A DNA stretch of 64,000 nt, from contig NC_088307.1 in NCBI RefSeq assembly GCF_032854445.1, forward strand, positions 27,940,547 to 28,004,546, written 5' to 3'. The translations under genes were made by a program, and so were the position numbers. Within the stretch, counting starts at the first letter, position 1. Each line of letters opens with the position of its first letter. Positions 50,501-62,314 of the stretch are shown piece after piece. Origin of the DNA: Liolophura sinensis. Its lineage: Eukaryota > Mollusca > Polyplacophora > Chitonida > Chitonidae. The notes beneath the pieces are model-generated. The model saw only the letters and a program-made list of their open reading frames with translations, did not search any database and had not been told where the DNA came from.

Positions 50501-52215
50501 CGAATAATTTGCGGCCATACTATGTATAGGCTTCCGAACTCAAATATTATCTACCATTCGATGGCTTTCAGGTATTTTAGAAATCGCAGACAGTCGTAAT
50601 GTCACCTAACTGCTTACCTGATGACTATCTGAATAACACTGGTATTTCACGAGATGTTTTATGTCAAGAATAAAGGACTATTTTGCTGTCGAAACGGGCG
50701 GTCTGATATTATCTTGTTATCCGGCCTCTTGATCACTCTCTCCGCGACAAAAGATAGTTCAGTTCGATTCAGGAGAGCCCCTTCCCTATGTGGCGCCGTG
50801 CGAAACCTAAACCCGGCTCATTACGTCTATATACAGTGTTTAAAAATTGCAGATTAAATCAAGGACGTCGAGGCGATAAGCGTTTAGAATTTAGAACCGA
50901 GTGCGTCGCGTGATTTAGTCTGAAAATTAAAATAAATGCCATTGCGTGAAGCTATCTCCGATTGTTCGAGCACGATGAACAAAATACGCATGCGCTTGAA
51001 TGGTTCATAACTTGTCTTTTTTCCCCGAAAAAAATGCTGTCAACTTCAAAAGTCATACAGCTTGCAATCTTTTTTAAAACTTAATACCTTTCGTTCATCC
51101 TGTCGCCGTCTGGGAATTACCGGTGTTTTCGTATTGTGTGGCAAACCAGAAAATAGTTACCTGTTGGGTAAATGCTAATGACAAGGTATTATATGGTTCA
51201 CGAGGTTAAACGCGATAGTAAGGCTTTGTGTGGGTTAGAGAGTACGGTCATGAGCCGGCTGTAATTGGCGGGGTGTCTGAGATGCTCACACCCAGACTAG
51301 ATTATCATCGTCTGCGAACATCGCCTTTGTCCTCATATGACACTGATAGCCTTTGGCAATATAAAACTCGCACAAAATGCCACCCGCCACAAGTAGGGGG
51401 TTTTGAGCACAGCCCAGTTTTCATCCCTTTTTTCGTCTTCTTTATTCGTCCACTTGACGTTCCGTCGACGTTCTTTTTGAACGTCATTTTTGGTTGATAT
51501 ATCGTAAAAAAGTACATACCTTATAAAAAAAAACGCCCCTAAATTGTAGATGAGTAATGTTTCGATAAAAATAGCATTATTCGTGTAATAGATGTAAAAT
51601 TTTAAAAAATGACACCTCAAAATTAGTGCTTTGGTTGCAATGGAATTTTATTTATTGATTTATTTTATTTTTTATTTTTTTGGGCATAAACTGCAAATGA
51701 ACGCTTTAATTTTTAATTGATCACAAAACACACCTGTGTTAAATCCGCAGGTTGATGCTGATTTTCTGTGCGGTGCTGTGTGCTTTATCTTAGAATTTAA
51801 ACGCCCTAGCTTCTAACTTTGTTGGCAATTTACTAAAAAAAATTCCTTTTCAAGGTACATACGCGAAGAAGAGTTTTTCTCTTTTTGGCATTTCGAAACA
51901 CTGATGTCAAATATGTAACCGCATAGGCTTTGATAAGATGAAGCTGTCAGACGTATATACATGTGCTTTTTGTTATTATACCGAAGTCGGTTTTAGATTT
52001 ATCCACGCAGAGACATGACATAATCCGGCCGACTATTTCTTTTCTATTTAAACGTATAAGTGGATAATATACACGTCAATACGTATCAGCAAAGTTAGCA
52101 GTTCTGAATTAATTCTAAGCAACTGCGTCCTTGATAGAAACCTTCAGTCCTCTTATGTTCGCTGTCTCACACAAACTAATTGTATCTACCTAAGACACCA
52201 GGAGTCATTGATTGT

Positions 52216-52218
<3 letters not shown>

Positions 52219-52269
<51 letters not shown>
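52219..52269. repeat. (TA)n microsatellite, about 25 units
   Basis: A perfect TA tract in Barhl intron 2, about 0.9 kb before exon 3. Confidence 0.98.
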
Positions 52270-52272
<3 letters not shown>

Positions 52273-53138
52273 TATCACACAGATGTAGGTATCAATCGAT
52301 CCCAGGGTGCATCGGGCCCACGGCAACACAGCCTCTGTAATTATTGTGTTTAGAGGTTGTGATTTAAGCCGCAAATAACATCTGTTATCTACAAAATTGA
52401 TTGATATCTGGCGCGAGTTAATCACGACCATGGAAAACTTATATCGCCAGGGCTTATCTTTTTGAAAGAATCTCAACTTCTTGGCGACGCTACGTAGAGT
52501 CTATGAATTTTAGGAGCAGGACCTCTAGCGAGAAGAAAAATAAGCGCGCCTCTCCGCGGATGAATAAGTGTTGTAATAGGCTTCTTTGAAGAACTAAATC
52601 ACCGTCTTTATCGGTCTTTTGCATCTTAAATACCCTACTAAGCCATAACTCGTAAAACTATTGTTCGACATGAGAGCTGACAATAAACGCCTTTCAGCTG
52701 AAGGTTTGAGTTTAAACAGACACATCAGATGACGTTTGCACATCTCTGTTAGTGTCCATTGCTCGATTTAGCTATGAGTCAAATGTCTTCTAATTTTTCC
52801 CTTTTATACTTTTTGTGTCCGCACATAACAAGATGACAGAATTTGTGATTGTAGAGTAGTACTACTACCCATACATTGCATTACTCCGGTACTCTTAAAG
52901 ATGTTTTTGACTTTTCGCCTATGCTTGGAAAACAAATACTTGTATTAAAATAAATAAGTAATATGAATTGCAGATCTAAAGGTCTCCCCTCACCTCTCTT
53001 TACACCCAGCCTTCACTTGTCATACAAATATTTGTCTTCGTTTTGTCTCCCAGTAACATGCCTCGCAGTTTTCAGTCATTTGTGTTTCATTAAAACGTCA
53101 TTTTTCTTACAAATATTCCTCTCTTTTTGTCTTCGCAG

Positions 53139-53412
53139 AACAAAATGGAAGAGGCAAACTGCCGTTGGCTTAGAACTCCTGGCCGAGGCGGGAAATTACG
53201 CGGCTGTTCAGAGAATGATTCAGACGAACCCGTACTGGGCGGCTTACCATCCTCAGGCCGCCGCTTTACTCTCTAACCTGGATGCGTACTACATCCGTCA
53301 CGCCACATCCAGTCTTCAGGCACAGAGGCCAGTTCTTCCCAGGATGTTCCTGCAAGGTTTACAACACCAGATGAGCCCACCAAATATATTTTCCTCCGAT
53401 CACAGAACGTGA
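53139..53412 (+). CDS. Barhl: BarH-like homeobox protein, coding exon 3 and stop
   Basis: The acceptor CTTCGCAG|A completes the split Arg-53 codon of the homeodomain, and the frame continues [18 protein letters not shown], then NYAAVQRM. The segment after the homeodomain, [15 protein letters not shown], is diagnostic for BarH/BARHL proteins. The tail then carries SNLDAYY and [14 protein letters not shown], closely resembling the C-terminal motif I recall from vertebrate BARHL1/2. It ends at TGA (53410-53412). With the four extra bases of exon 2 discounted, the whole protein is 362 residues, between human BARHL1 and BARHL2 in length. The open frame in the ORF sense starts earlier (52963), but that part is intronic. 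The linker with [15 protein letters not shown] differs from the vertebrate sequence. Confidence 0.95.
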
Positions 53413-54530
53413 AAACAGACCGGAAATGTTGAATGCAAAAAAAAAAAACACAAAACTTGGTGTCTCCAGGATGACTAGAGGAAAGTGGAATATTAGAAAT
53501 CTGGAGGCACACAACTGTGTGCAGACATTCAGCTACATAGACTCCATATGAATTGCGTTGAAGCTGTTGTTTGCGTTGCTTTGAACTCTCGGCAAGCGTT
53601 AAAGATTTAAACACATATATTTGTTCAAAACAAACAATTACTGAAAGGCGTTGCAAGGAAAGCTAGACAAGAACTGTCAACAGTGGGGTAAGTGAGGTGC
53701 GTGGATCGAACGCTGTGAGTAGTGGAATAGATCACAAGACAAATGACAGAATGTGAATGTTGAAGGAAAGTGGTCAGAATCTTCGTGACCACATAATGTC
53801 GGACAGAAACTTATGAAATCCTGTATCAGAAGAAAACATTATCACAGAACTGTTGAAATTATAATAACAAGAAAATACAACCCGATTGATCTGTTCATGC
53901 AGCCGCCATTTGTACTGTGAAATCATTTTCATATGCAGTCGTGTTTTCAGATTTAAAAAAAAGATGAAAACAAAACTGTTTATCACAAATCTCGTCAAAA
54001 TGAGCACTAAAAGCTTGACGTCATCACTCAGTGCTAATCCTGAACTATGAAAACAAAACTTGAGCGTCATGATGACCACGACGGGAACAAAAAAAACACC
54101 CCAAAATAAACGTGTTTGTGTTCAGAGACACGAAAGTATACAAGTGCAGTCTAGTTAATAATCATGTGCCACAAAAAGAGTGCGAATAAAAAGTATAATA
54201 GCATTTATGTCAAACTTGTACAGAAATTTTTCAGAGATCACGTTGGCATCGCTAGATGAAGTGTTCAGGAAATCTGACTGTATGGCCCTCTATCATTGAC
54301 GTTTGACAACCATTGCTATATCATTGAGAGTATCGTGAAAATGAACAGCTCCTTTCCCGAGCAATGGCTTACAATTCCTCGTTTTCAGTTAAAAGATTAA
54401 ATGTACAGGTATTTATATAAAAGGAGGACGTGCCGAAGTAGCTGAGATATGTATATGATCAATTGTAGGTGTATATGAAAAACGACATTAATGTGTTATA
54501 ATAAACTATTGAAAACATATTTCTTGTGTG
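53413..54530 (+). other. Barhl: Barhl 3' UTR with candidate poly(A) signals
   Basis: A-rich sequence follows the stop directly. AATAAA occurs at 54105-54110, 54185-54190 and 54500-54505. The last is followed within about 15-25 bases by TTTCTTGTGTG and then a T-run, the expected GU/U-rich downstream element, so it is the best candidate end. Minus-strand open frames here are not genes. Confidence 0.55.
54498..54530 (+). terminator. Barhl: Best candidate polyadenylation signal of Barhl
   Basis: AATAAA at 54500-54505 with a GT/T-rich element downstream. Two earlier AATAAA words (54105, 54185) could give shorter transcripts. Confidence 0.4.
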
Positions 54531-54539
54531 ACTAATATT

Positions 54540-56470
54540 TTTTACCTCAGGTGTACGTGTAGTCCTTCAATTTTGATAAGTGGCAAATGTTTGGTGGCCT
54601 TGTGTTACTCTGTTGAAGCTGGAGTATCAGCTGTCAGCAGTGACATGGAAGAAATGGAAAGGGGCGAACGGACAAAAGACACTCACGTGATCACGAGAGT
54701 GTTTGGTGCTCCGCCATTGTGAGCCGCTTGTGAAATGAAAACAAGTGTAACGAAATGATCTGAGGAAAAAAGGTGGGTCACTTGAAACTGGGGTCAAGAG
54801 ATCTGTATTAGAGGTCAATTCTTTTGTAAGGGGATGGCACGGGAATTAGAGAAACTTAGCGCAGCCCATCTGCGTTGAAAAGACTGGATGTGACAGTTTC
54901 GTGTTGACGATCTAAGAGTGGCAGCACGAGATGTGTTTGATAGAATTATTCTGATTAAAGGAGATAAAGCCATTTCTTTCTGTGTATACTAAATGTAATC
55001 TCTTATCCACTCTGCGCAGATTAGTACGCCTCCGATGGTCCCAACACACCCTGGGAGGCCGAGGCATTGGGGGGATTTTTTGTCCGATTGTAACTACGCT
55101 CTTTGCCCACATTTACTGTGTAAAGATGTAAGCTGCTCAACTGTGCAACCGGCGAGTGACGAGAAATACGGGCTTGAGCGCTGGGGCACGCATCCGCTAA
55201 GTCCACCTAGTCTCGCTGAATGGCCAAAGCTCTAATTTCTCTGTTTGTCTTTGGAATTCGATGACATGTGCCCACATTGATCACGGATGCGATGTGTACA
55301 AAATAAATCTCTGAGCAAAGTCAGGGCAAAAAGTGCCCTGTGGACTGAGCTGGAGGCCGAATTGCCTGGCTCGATCTACCATAGCTTCAACCTCACGTTC
55401 GACTAGAGTCATCCCCGCTGAATCGGAGAGCGGAAATAGAATTTCCCGAGCCAGCAAAAAGATTCCACATTCACAAAGCGGAACTGGCCCGGTTTCGCGT
55501 TGTCGTCGACAATAATCTAATAAGTTCTTCAAGGGGAAAAGGGACACAGTCCACGAGACGACTTCGTTCAGAGAGCCTTTTCTTCCTTCCTCGTCAAAGA
55601 AGCAGAAAGAAACGACGGCCTCCTCTTATACAAAACAGTGCGTGCCTCGAAATCGTTGTTATTCATGAAAACATTAGCCTCAATTGAATTAATTTCATAG
55701 CGTACAAAGCGGAGAGGCAACACTCTGCAAACTGGCAATTGGGTTTCTATTGAAACGCTAATCGGAACACGATGGCTAATGCACAAATAATATGCGAAAG
55801 TGGACTACAACGGCTTCTCCCATTCTTTGAACTCGTTAATCCAATTTTAGCCGTCAGATATTGTCACAGTTTTGGAAGCGGCAGGGAAACCATGCCATTA
55901 TGGCTTACAACAACTACAGGGCTATAACATTACACCAAACCCCATCAAGGCGAGCGCGTCAATAGGCCAAGGCTATCTAATTCACTTACAAATAGCAGTA
56001 ATAGCCTCTATTGAAATCCAATTTCCACCATTACGGACGGGATATTGGTGTTTTCGTAAATCGCTTTTGTTGATTCTAAGCTCGGTGAAGGGCATCTCGC
56101 GCCGGCTAACGGGCGAATCCTGAACGGTTATGCAGATCCGCGCTCCGTCTTTTAGGGCGAGTTATAGATTAGGCTTTTTAGAAAACGCCATCAGTTCTGC
56201 GCTGACACTTCAACTTTCTGCAGGTATCCATTTATTGCCTCGTGACCCAAGCCCTGGTCCTCGTGAGCCAGTCAGAGGAAAATTGGAATTAAATGACTCA
56301 GATTAATTAAATACAACGCTTAAAGTGATCGATCAGAACGGAGAAGCGAGCGAAAGCGAAGAGAGAAGCGAGATGTAAAGAGTGGCGGGTAGTTTGCGCA
56401 GTAGTCAGTGCCATTGCTTTCCCGCAGATTGCGCAGGTTCCTAAAGTGAACGTCATTACAAGCCTTCAAG
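54540..56470. promoter_or_regulatory. Downstream gene-free block, candidate regulatory DNA
   Basis: Single-copy sequence, clearly GC-richer and more complex than the regions around it, especially 55000-56430. It contains GTCAATAGGCC, CTATCTAATTCACTTAC, AATAGCAGTAATAGC, AATTGAATTAATTTC, CTCAGATTAATTAAAT and other homeodomain-type cores. Open frames on both strands (for example 55281, 55872) have no domains. A purine-rich AGCGA/GAAGCG run lies at 56340-56372. It may hold conserved non-coding elements for Barhl, but no sequence comparison was possible. Confidence 0.25.
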
Positions 56471-56483
56471 GAAAATACTAATT

Positions 56484-56665
56484 TCAGTGGAAAGGTCTAT
56501 CAGCAAACTGCAGATGGTCGTGGGTTTCCCCTTGGACTCTGCCCGGTCTCCTCCTACCATAATGCAGGCCTCCGTCTTATAAGTAAAATATTCTTCGGTA
56601 TAACATATAACAACAATCATATAAATAAATAAATAAATCAATCAATAAATCAATAAACATACCTC
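56484..56665 (+). repeat. SINE family A, 3' part
   Basis: The core CAGATGGTCGTGGGTTTCCC, then GACTCTGCCCGGTCTCC, then CTACCATAATGCAGGCC, then TATAAGTAAAATATTCTTCG, ends in an AAAT/AATC tail. It is 5' truncated. Confidence 0.88.
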
Positions 56666-56689
56666 TTCCAATAAATCACTTAGACATTT

Positions 56690-57600
56690 TCATCATCTGA
56701 GATAAACATATCTCTAGTGTCAGCATTTTTTTAAAAATTACATTTCTGTAAGATCAAAGTTTCTCTAAAGTCAGCATGTCAGAAATGTCAGCATTTGTCT
56801 TCTTATCGACATTTCTCTGAGATCATCATAATTTCATCAACATTCAACATGTCATCATATACATATCTTAGTATTTTTCACATTTTGCTCAGTAAGCATT
56901 TCACTGAGATCAACATTTGCGTGAGAATAACATTTACTTAAGATCAACATTTCTGGTAGATCACTATTTATTGAGAACATCATTTATCTGAGGCGAACAT
57001 TCCTCTGAGATCAGCATTTCAACGAGAACAGCGTTTACGCCTGACCAACATTAATCTGTGATGAATATGTCAGTGAGAACAGCGTTTACGCCTGACCAAC
57101 ATTACTCTGTGATGAGTATTTCAGTGAGAACAGCATTTACACCTGAACAACATTTCTCTGTGATGAGTATTTCAGCGAAGAACAGCATGTACGCCAGACC
57201 AACATTTTTCTGGGATGAGTATTTCAGTGAGAACAACATATACCTGAGATAAACATTTATCTGTGATTAGTATTTCTATGAGAACAACATTTACGTTAGA
57301 CCAAATTTCACTTTTAATTTTCTTAGGGATAAACATTTATATGAAACCAAAATTTCATCATTTCCCTGAGATCGACATATATGTGACGACAAACAAGGGT
57401 TTAACCATTTACAAGTGCAACATTTCTTTGAGGTCAGCGATTTTTTATAATAGCAACTTTTATCACATCAGCACTTTCTTTGCTCTGCTTTTCTCATAAA
57501 TTATCATTTTTTAAAATCGAGACCGTTGATCTCCGAGACTATTTTTCTGAGATCAGCAATTTTATAAGATCAACATTTCTCTGAGCTCGATATGTTCTAA
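56690..57600. repeat. Degenerate short-unit tandem region (about 20-bp GAGATCAACATTTCTCT units)
   Basis: Many diverged copies of CATTTCTCTGAGATCAA are spaced about 20 bp apart. Inside it a better-conserved block of about 55-60-bp units runs from about 57010 to 57290 (GTGAGAACAGCGTTTACGCC, then TGACCAACATT, then CTGTGATGAGTATTTCA). A new, longer unit was therefore amplified inside an older array. Open frames here are repeat products. Confidence 0.85.
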
Positions 57601-57789
57601 AATTGGGGTTTCTCTCTGAAAAAAATGGGGAAAAATGCCTATTTGTTCGAGGAATTGGAAAGTTTAGGGAAAATCTGTGCATATATGAATATTCAGAGTG
57701 GACAATCCCTCCAACTGTATTTAGAGGATAGACTGTATGATTCGTAACAGGGAGATGCCTGTTTAAATCCAGGACATTGGGTATTATGT

Positions 57790-58395
57790 CTGAAGTCATG
57801 CCATTTTTGCCATGGTGTCACTCATGGTGTCTTCAGAATGGTGCCATGCCTTGTGCTGCCAAACTAGTGTCGTGTCTGATGGCTTATAGTATCACGTTCA
57901 CCATGGCGTCATGTCCGACTTGTTCAAAATGGCTTTATGTTTAATTTCTTTATTTTATTGTCATGTACGGAGACATCAAAACTGGTGTTATGTCTAGTAT
58001 ATTTGAACTAGTGTCGTGTCTGGAGCATCATACCTGATGTCTTCATAATGGGTTTTCCTCTAATATCTTCATCATATTGTCATGCCTGGAGTTTTCAAAA
58101 TAGTGCCATGCCTGGTGTATTCGAACTAGTGTCGTGTCTGGTATCTTTGCGTATGGTATCATGTCTGATGTCTTCACCGTATTGCCATGTCCGATGCTTT
58201 CTAAATGGTGTCATATCTGGTATTTTCAAAATGTTGCGGTGTCTGTTATCAGTCTGAAGACTTCAAAATGATGACATGTCTAGGGTATTTAATATGGTGT
58301 CATGGCTGGTGTCTTCAAAATGGTGTTATTCATGTTGTCTGCAGACTTCAAAATGGTTTTATGTTTGGAGTATTCCAGTGTCTCCGCTAGGGTGT
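57790..58395. repeat. Degenerate tandem region of TGGTGTCATGTCTGGTGTCT type
   Basis: About 17 diverged units near 33-37 bp built on ATGGTGTCATGTCTGGTGTC followed by TTCAAA. It directly follows the preceding array but has an unrelated unit. Confidence 0.85.
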
Positions 58396-58399
58396 CCAC

Positions 58400-60290
58400 T
58401 GAGGCAGCACTACATATGTAAATATATATATATTATATTTGTGCATATAGGCGCCGATCTCATGCAAATAAACATCGTCGTGATGAGATACAATACAAAC
58501 GTCTGAAAAGCTCATCAGGTGATTTTTTTTCTATTTTTGTGACAGCTAATAAACACTATGCTCAAAAAGGATCGCCATGCTATGGATATATTTCTTAATG
58601 GAGGGCATTCAATATCGATAAATCATTTATCGATTTTTTGTTTGTTTCTATTGGCCTGTTTGGTTTGATGGATCGGTGTGTAATGCCTAGGAAGATATTT
58701 ATGTCTCAGGTTAATTTTACTCGGTAGCTTTCGTGTAAGGCTGAGGAAATTTCTTTCTCGCTTGTAAAGCACAGATTTTGTTCCTTGCAACAATTCAGAT
58801 GCTGCAGTACGTCATTTTGGTGGAAGTCAGATTACGGGCATCTAAGTATACTTCCTGTAAAACTACTCACATTTATATAGGGCTATACTTAGCTGTCGAT
58901 GGTCGATGCCAGCGGCACCAAGAAAAATGAGGCGGAAGTATACCTTGAAAACTCCTTGGCTGTTCTTATGTTATTGTGGCTCATTGTCACTGTGGTAATA
59001 TTGTACTCATATCCCGGCGATATACGATGATGATACAAGTTCGTGTGAGGCAAAATCCCGCTTTCGAGGGAGATTTGCATGTTACCGGATGGACTAGTGC
59101 TCACGTGCAGACGCTGGAATGGTTATCCCAACATTGTGCTTCGTCCTCGATAAAATGCAAGTTTAGATTTTTTATGGTGTAGCGCATTAGTTATGTTGGA
59201 TCTACAAATTTTAAGCCACAGCATTGTGGCAATAGCGTTACATGTATATGAATGGACCATTGTGCATTAGAACAGCCTAAATCCCTGAAAACACACACAC
59301 CTTATTGCCTTGGCGCAAATCATTCCACTGAACGGAGTCGCCATGGAAACTAAGTTATGTATGTATGATGTGCACGTGTCAGTCGTGTCATTTTGAGGAA
59401 AATTCATGTTGACTGATTTATTTATTTGACTGGTGTTTTAAGAATTCACGTTGAGAAGCGATACATGTCGCATTAAATGAGCTCTGTGCCTTGAGAACGT
59501 GCAGGACAATGTGTGCAATCAACGATTGCCGGACAAGAAACCTCTGGCCCCTCGTAAACGGTACCTCATGGTGCAAGGTAGACGATTCCCTAAACTTTCC
59601 TTTTGAGCTAGAACTCGAGTATAGTGTTAACTGTATTTTAATGACATGGAGGGGATAATGAAAACAACAGTTTTAGTACAATTTCATACCTTACTGTTAT
59701 TGACATTTATTGCATTTCCACTGAGAAAGAATCACCGATATATGGTGTACTAAATTTATATTAATTCAGTGGTAAGCTAATTACTTGGAGAAGTGTGTTT
59801 ACTGGAGGAACCAACATGTATAGCTAAGGCTTGGGCAGTATTCCACATGGTCAGATGTATGGAAACTGCAGAGGACTCCAGATTCATGTTTTCTCGTGCG
59901 CTTATAGCATCTCACAGACCTCGTCTGTTTTGTCATTTAAGTTACAGTATTGTGGTTACGAGGGATTGCACTTTCTGAATATAGCACATATCAGTTGTCA
60001 ACTGCCCCCCTTTGTATTATTGTAATGTTGTTGTATGTCAAATGTTATGACAATACAGAATTTTTGTGTAATTCCAGTCAAGTGACATATGTTATATGAC
60101 ACTTAACATCTCCGCAATCTTGATCGATGGTTCAGTAACCATTATGTACACCTAATCTGTGCGTAGTTGGGAGAGGGTTGGCATCTCATATGGTCAGATC
60201 CATGGAAGTTACACAGGACTCCACTTTCAAACCAATACTTATTAAACCAATATTAATATGCGCAATTAATATAATCCACTAATGCACCAT
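58400..60290. other. Unannotated AT-rich DNA
   Basis: No gene is seen. A short SINE tail fragment lies at 59408-59460, listed separately. Confidence 0.5.
59408..59460 (-). repeat. SINE family A tail remnant
   Basis: GACTGATTTATTTATTTGAC, then TGGTGTTTTAAGAATTC, is the complement of the family A 3' end. The rest is missing. Confidence 0.6.
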
Positions 60291-60294
60291 TTAG

Positions 60295-60930
60295 CGACAG
60301 ATCGTTAAGGGTGTTAATTAAAACGGGCAAACGGGCAAAATTTTGGCTGACGAGATTAATGTAAGTAGACTTCCGGTCTTGATACCGTATTAATCAAGAA
60401 ACTAAAAAGGAAATAGTCAGTTTAGTGTCGGGCCAGAGTGCCATTCTCATGGTAATACAGGGAAATACGCCTCGTGTCCACCATTCTAACCGCCTCTATT
60501 TAGCAGGAGCATAAGGGGCCCTAACGCTAATATTAGCCGTGCTTTGAGAGCAGGGTTTTTGGATAGAGTCGATTATTCTAATAGAGCTCTTCAGAGGAAA
60601 ATGAATTTCATTGAAGTCGGGATTTGTATAGAGCAACTAGATGGCGGAAGAATGTTTCCACGTGACATTCGGGTCGATCTAATAGCGGGCATAAAGCAGA
60701 TGCGGAAACGGCATTTTCTTCCAGCTTTATCGTACTTAATGCGAATTTGCTTTTCGCATAACAAACAGGGCCTTGTCTCACAAAAGCGGGCTCTTTCATC
60801 GCCTGAGTACTTGGAGGTTTTTGACATGTTAGTCTATTAGACAGAAAACATACGATAGACCAACAACTCGAAGGCACACTGAAACGACCTGTATAGCAGC
60901 ATGCGATAGAGCAGGAGCCCTCCATTATGA
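60295..60930. promoter_or_regulatory. Candidate regulatory element downstream of Barhl
   Basis: A complex single-copy block with GTTAATTAAAACGG, GATTAATGTAAG, CGTATTAATCAAG, AACGCTAATATTAGCC, GCAGATGCGG (an E-box) and GTACTTAATGCG. Overlapping open frames on both strands (98, 78 and 105 codons) show no recognised domain. It contrasts with AT-rich flanks. Confidence 0.25.
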
Positions 60931-60934
60931 CAAG

Positions 60935-61730
60935 AGCACTCTATTTAATAAAATGGCCCCTTCTTTTCATCGTATGAACGTCCTAAAGTTAACCGGGTAG
61001 ATTTGCTGCGGGTATCTCGTGGGCAACCGTCAAAAAAAAATCAAATGACTCTGGTGGACACAAATAAAGCAGATTAAAGAAAAAACACTTAATCACAACC
61101 TAATGGAAACGACCCGCATCTTGTACGACGGTTTTCCTCTAGACTGCAAGGCGTCAGTAACTTAGGCAAGACGCAGCAAACCTGCTTGATCTCTACAAGT
61201 AATACCCACATTAACATTTGACTGGAACAGAATCGAATATGCATTATTTATATTCGAACCACCCTTGCGATATATAGTGAGTTCGATGCTTCGTAAAGGT
61301 AATTTGTCTTTTGTGGCCTTCAGTGTTCAAAGCCTTTGTTAAAGATTAATGTGTCGTTATTTATTCGTTTATTGTAATGCATATGTGCGTGAATATACTG
61401 GTGTTTTTGAGCCGATAATTCGAGAACCACGTCTGACTGTAGAGAAACATTGGCCAATCAGCAGCTGGAAGTCTCCACGATATAACATTTTTCCAAGGCA
61501 ATATATGTTAAAATTGAAATGTGAAGGCGATGCGACAGACAGTAAGGCAAACGACAGAACGGACAAACGGAAGCACTGATCGACAGATAAGAACTTTGAA
61601 GTGAAAACGAGAAACACTACACAGTCTTCCAATGTTCCGCAGAGCTAACTGTCATCGCAGTTGTAAGCTATGTACGTAAGACTGACTAGACGAAAGGAAG
61701 TATATACAACAATACGGTTTTTACAAACTG
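60935..61730. other. Unannotated DNA
   Basis: No gene or repeat is recognised. Confidence 0.5.
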
Positions 61731-61732
61731 TT

Positions 61733-62310
61733 TTGTTCATTCATTCACTTGTTCATAAACTTATCCATTCCCTCATTCACTTATTCACTTGTTCATTCAC
61801 TTATTCAGTCACTCATTCACTTATTCACTTGTTCATTCACTAGTTTACTTGTTCATTTACTTATTCATTTATTCACTTAGTCATTCACTTATTCATTAAA
61901 TTATTAATTCATCCATTCACTTATTCATTCACTCATTCACTTATTTATCTATTTCTTTATTTCTTCATTCATTCAGTCATACAATCAATCATATCCTTTC
62001 ATTCATTCATTCCCATTCATTCATTCATTTATCCATACTTTCCCATTCACCCATTCACCCATTCATTTATTCATACATCATTTCACCCATTCATTCATTC
62101 ATTTGTTCGTTCGTTCATTGATGTAATAATTAAACTTCTTATTGATTCGTTGTTTCATTCCCATTTCATTTATTCTTTCTCATTCGTTTATCCATTCAGT
62201 AATTCCTATTCGTTTATCCATCCAGTCATTCCTATTCATTCAGTCAGTCAGTCGCGTTCGTTTATTCACTCATTTGTTCGATCATTTATCTATTCATTCT
62301 ATTGACTATA
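61733..62310. repeat. (CATT)n-derived simple repeat region
   Basis: About 570 bp of TTCATTCACTTATTCACTTG, CATTCATTCATT and related words. It is a degraded tetranucleotide array with local 16-20-bp sub-repeats. The 109-codon Ser/Ile/His-rich frame over it is an artefact. Confidence 0.95.
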
Positions 62311-62314
62311 CACA

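Larger units (their letters stand above)
44817..53138 (+). other. Barhl: Barhl intron 2
   Basis: The intron is 8.3 kb, with donor GTAAGA and acceptor TTTTTGTCTTCGCAG. It carries two CCATGG-ended repeats (45353, 46909), a degraded SINE (50320), a (TA)n tract (52219) and a G-run (about 47170-47188). A perfect octamer ATTTGCAT lies at 45926-45933 in a complex block (45850-46270). 48590-49200 is GC-richer and single-copy. No further exon is recognised. Confidence 0.85.

Noticed and set aside
53273-53656. 127-codon minus-strand frame over exon 3 and the 3' UTR
   Set aside because: It is antisense to a clear coding exon and has no domain.
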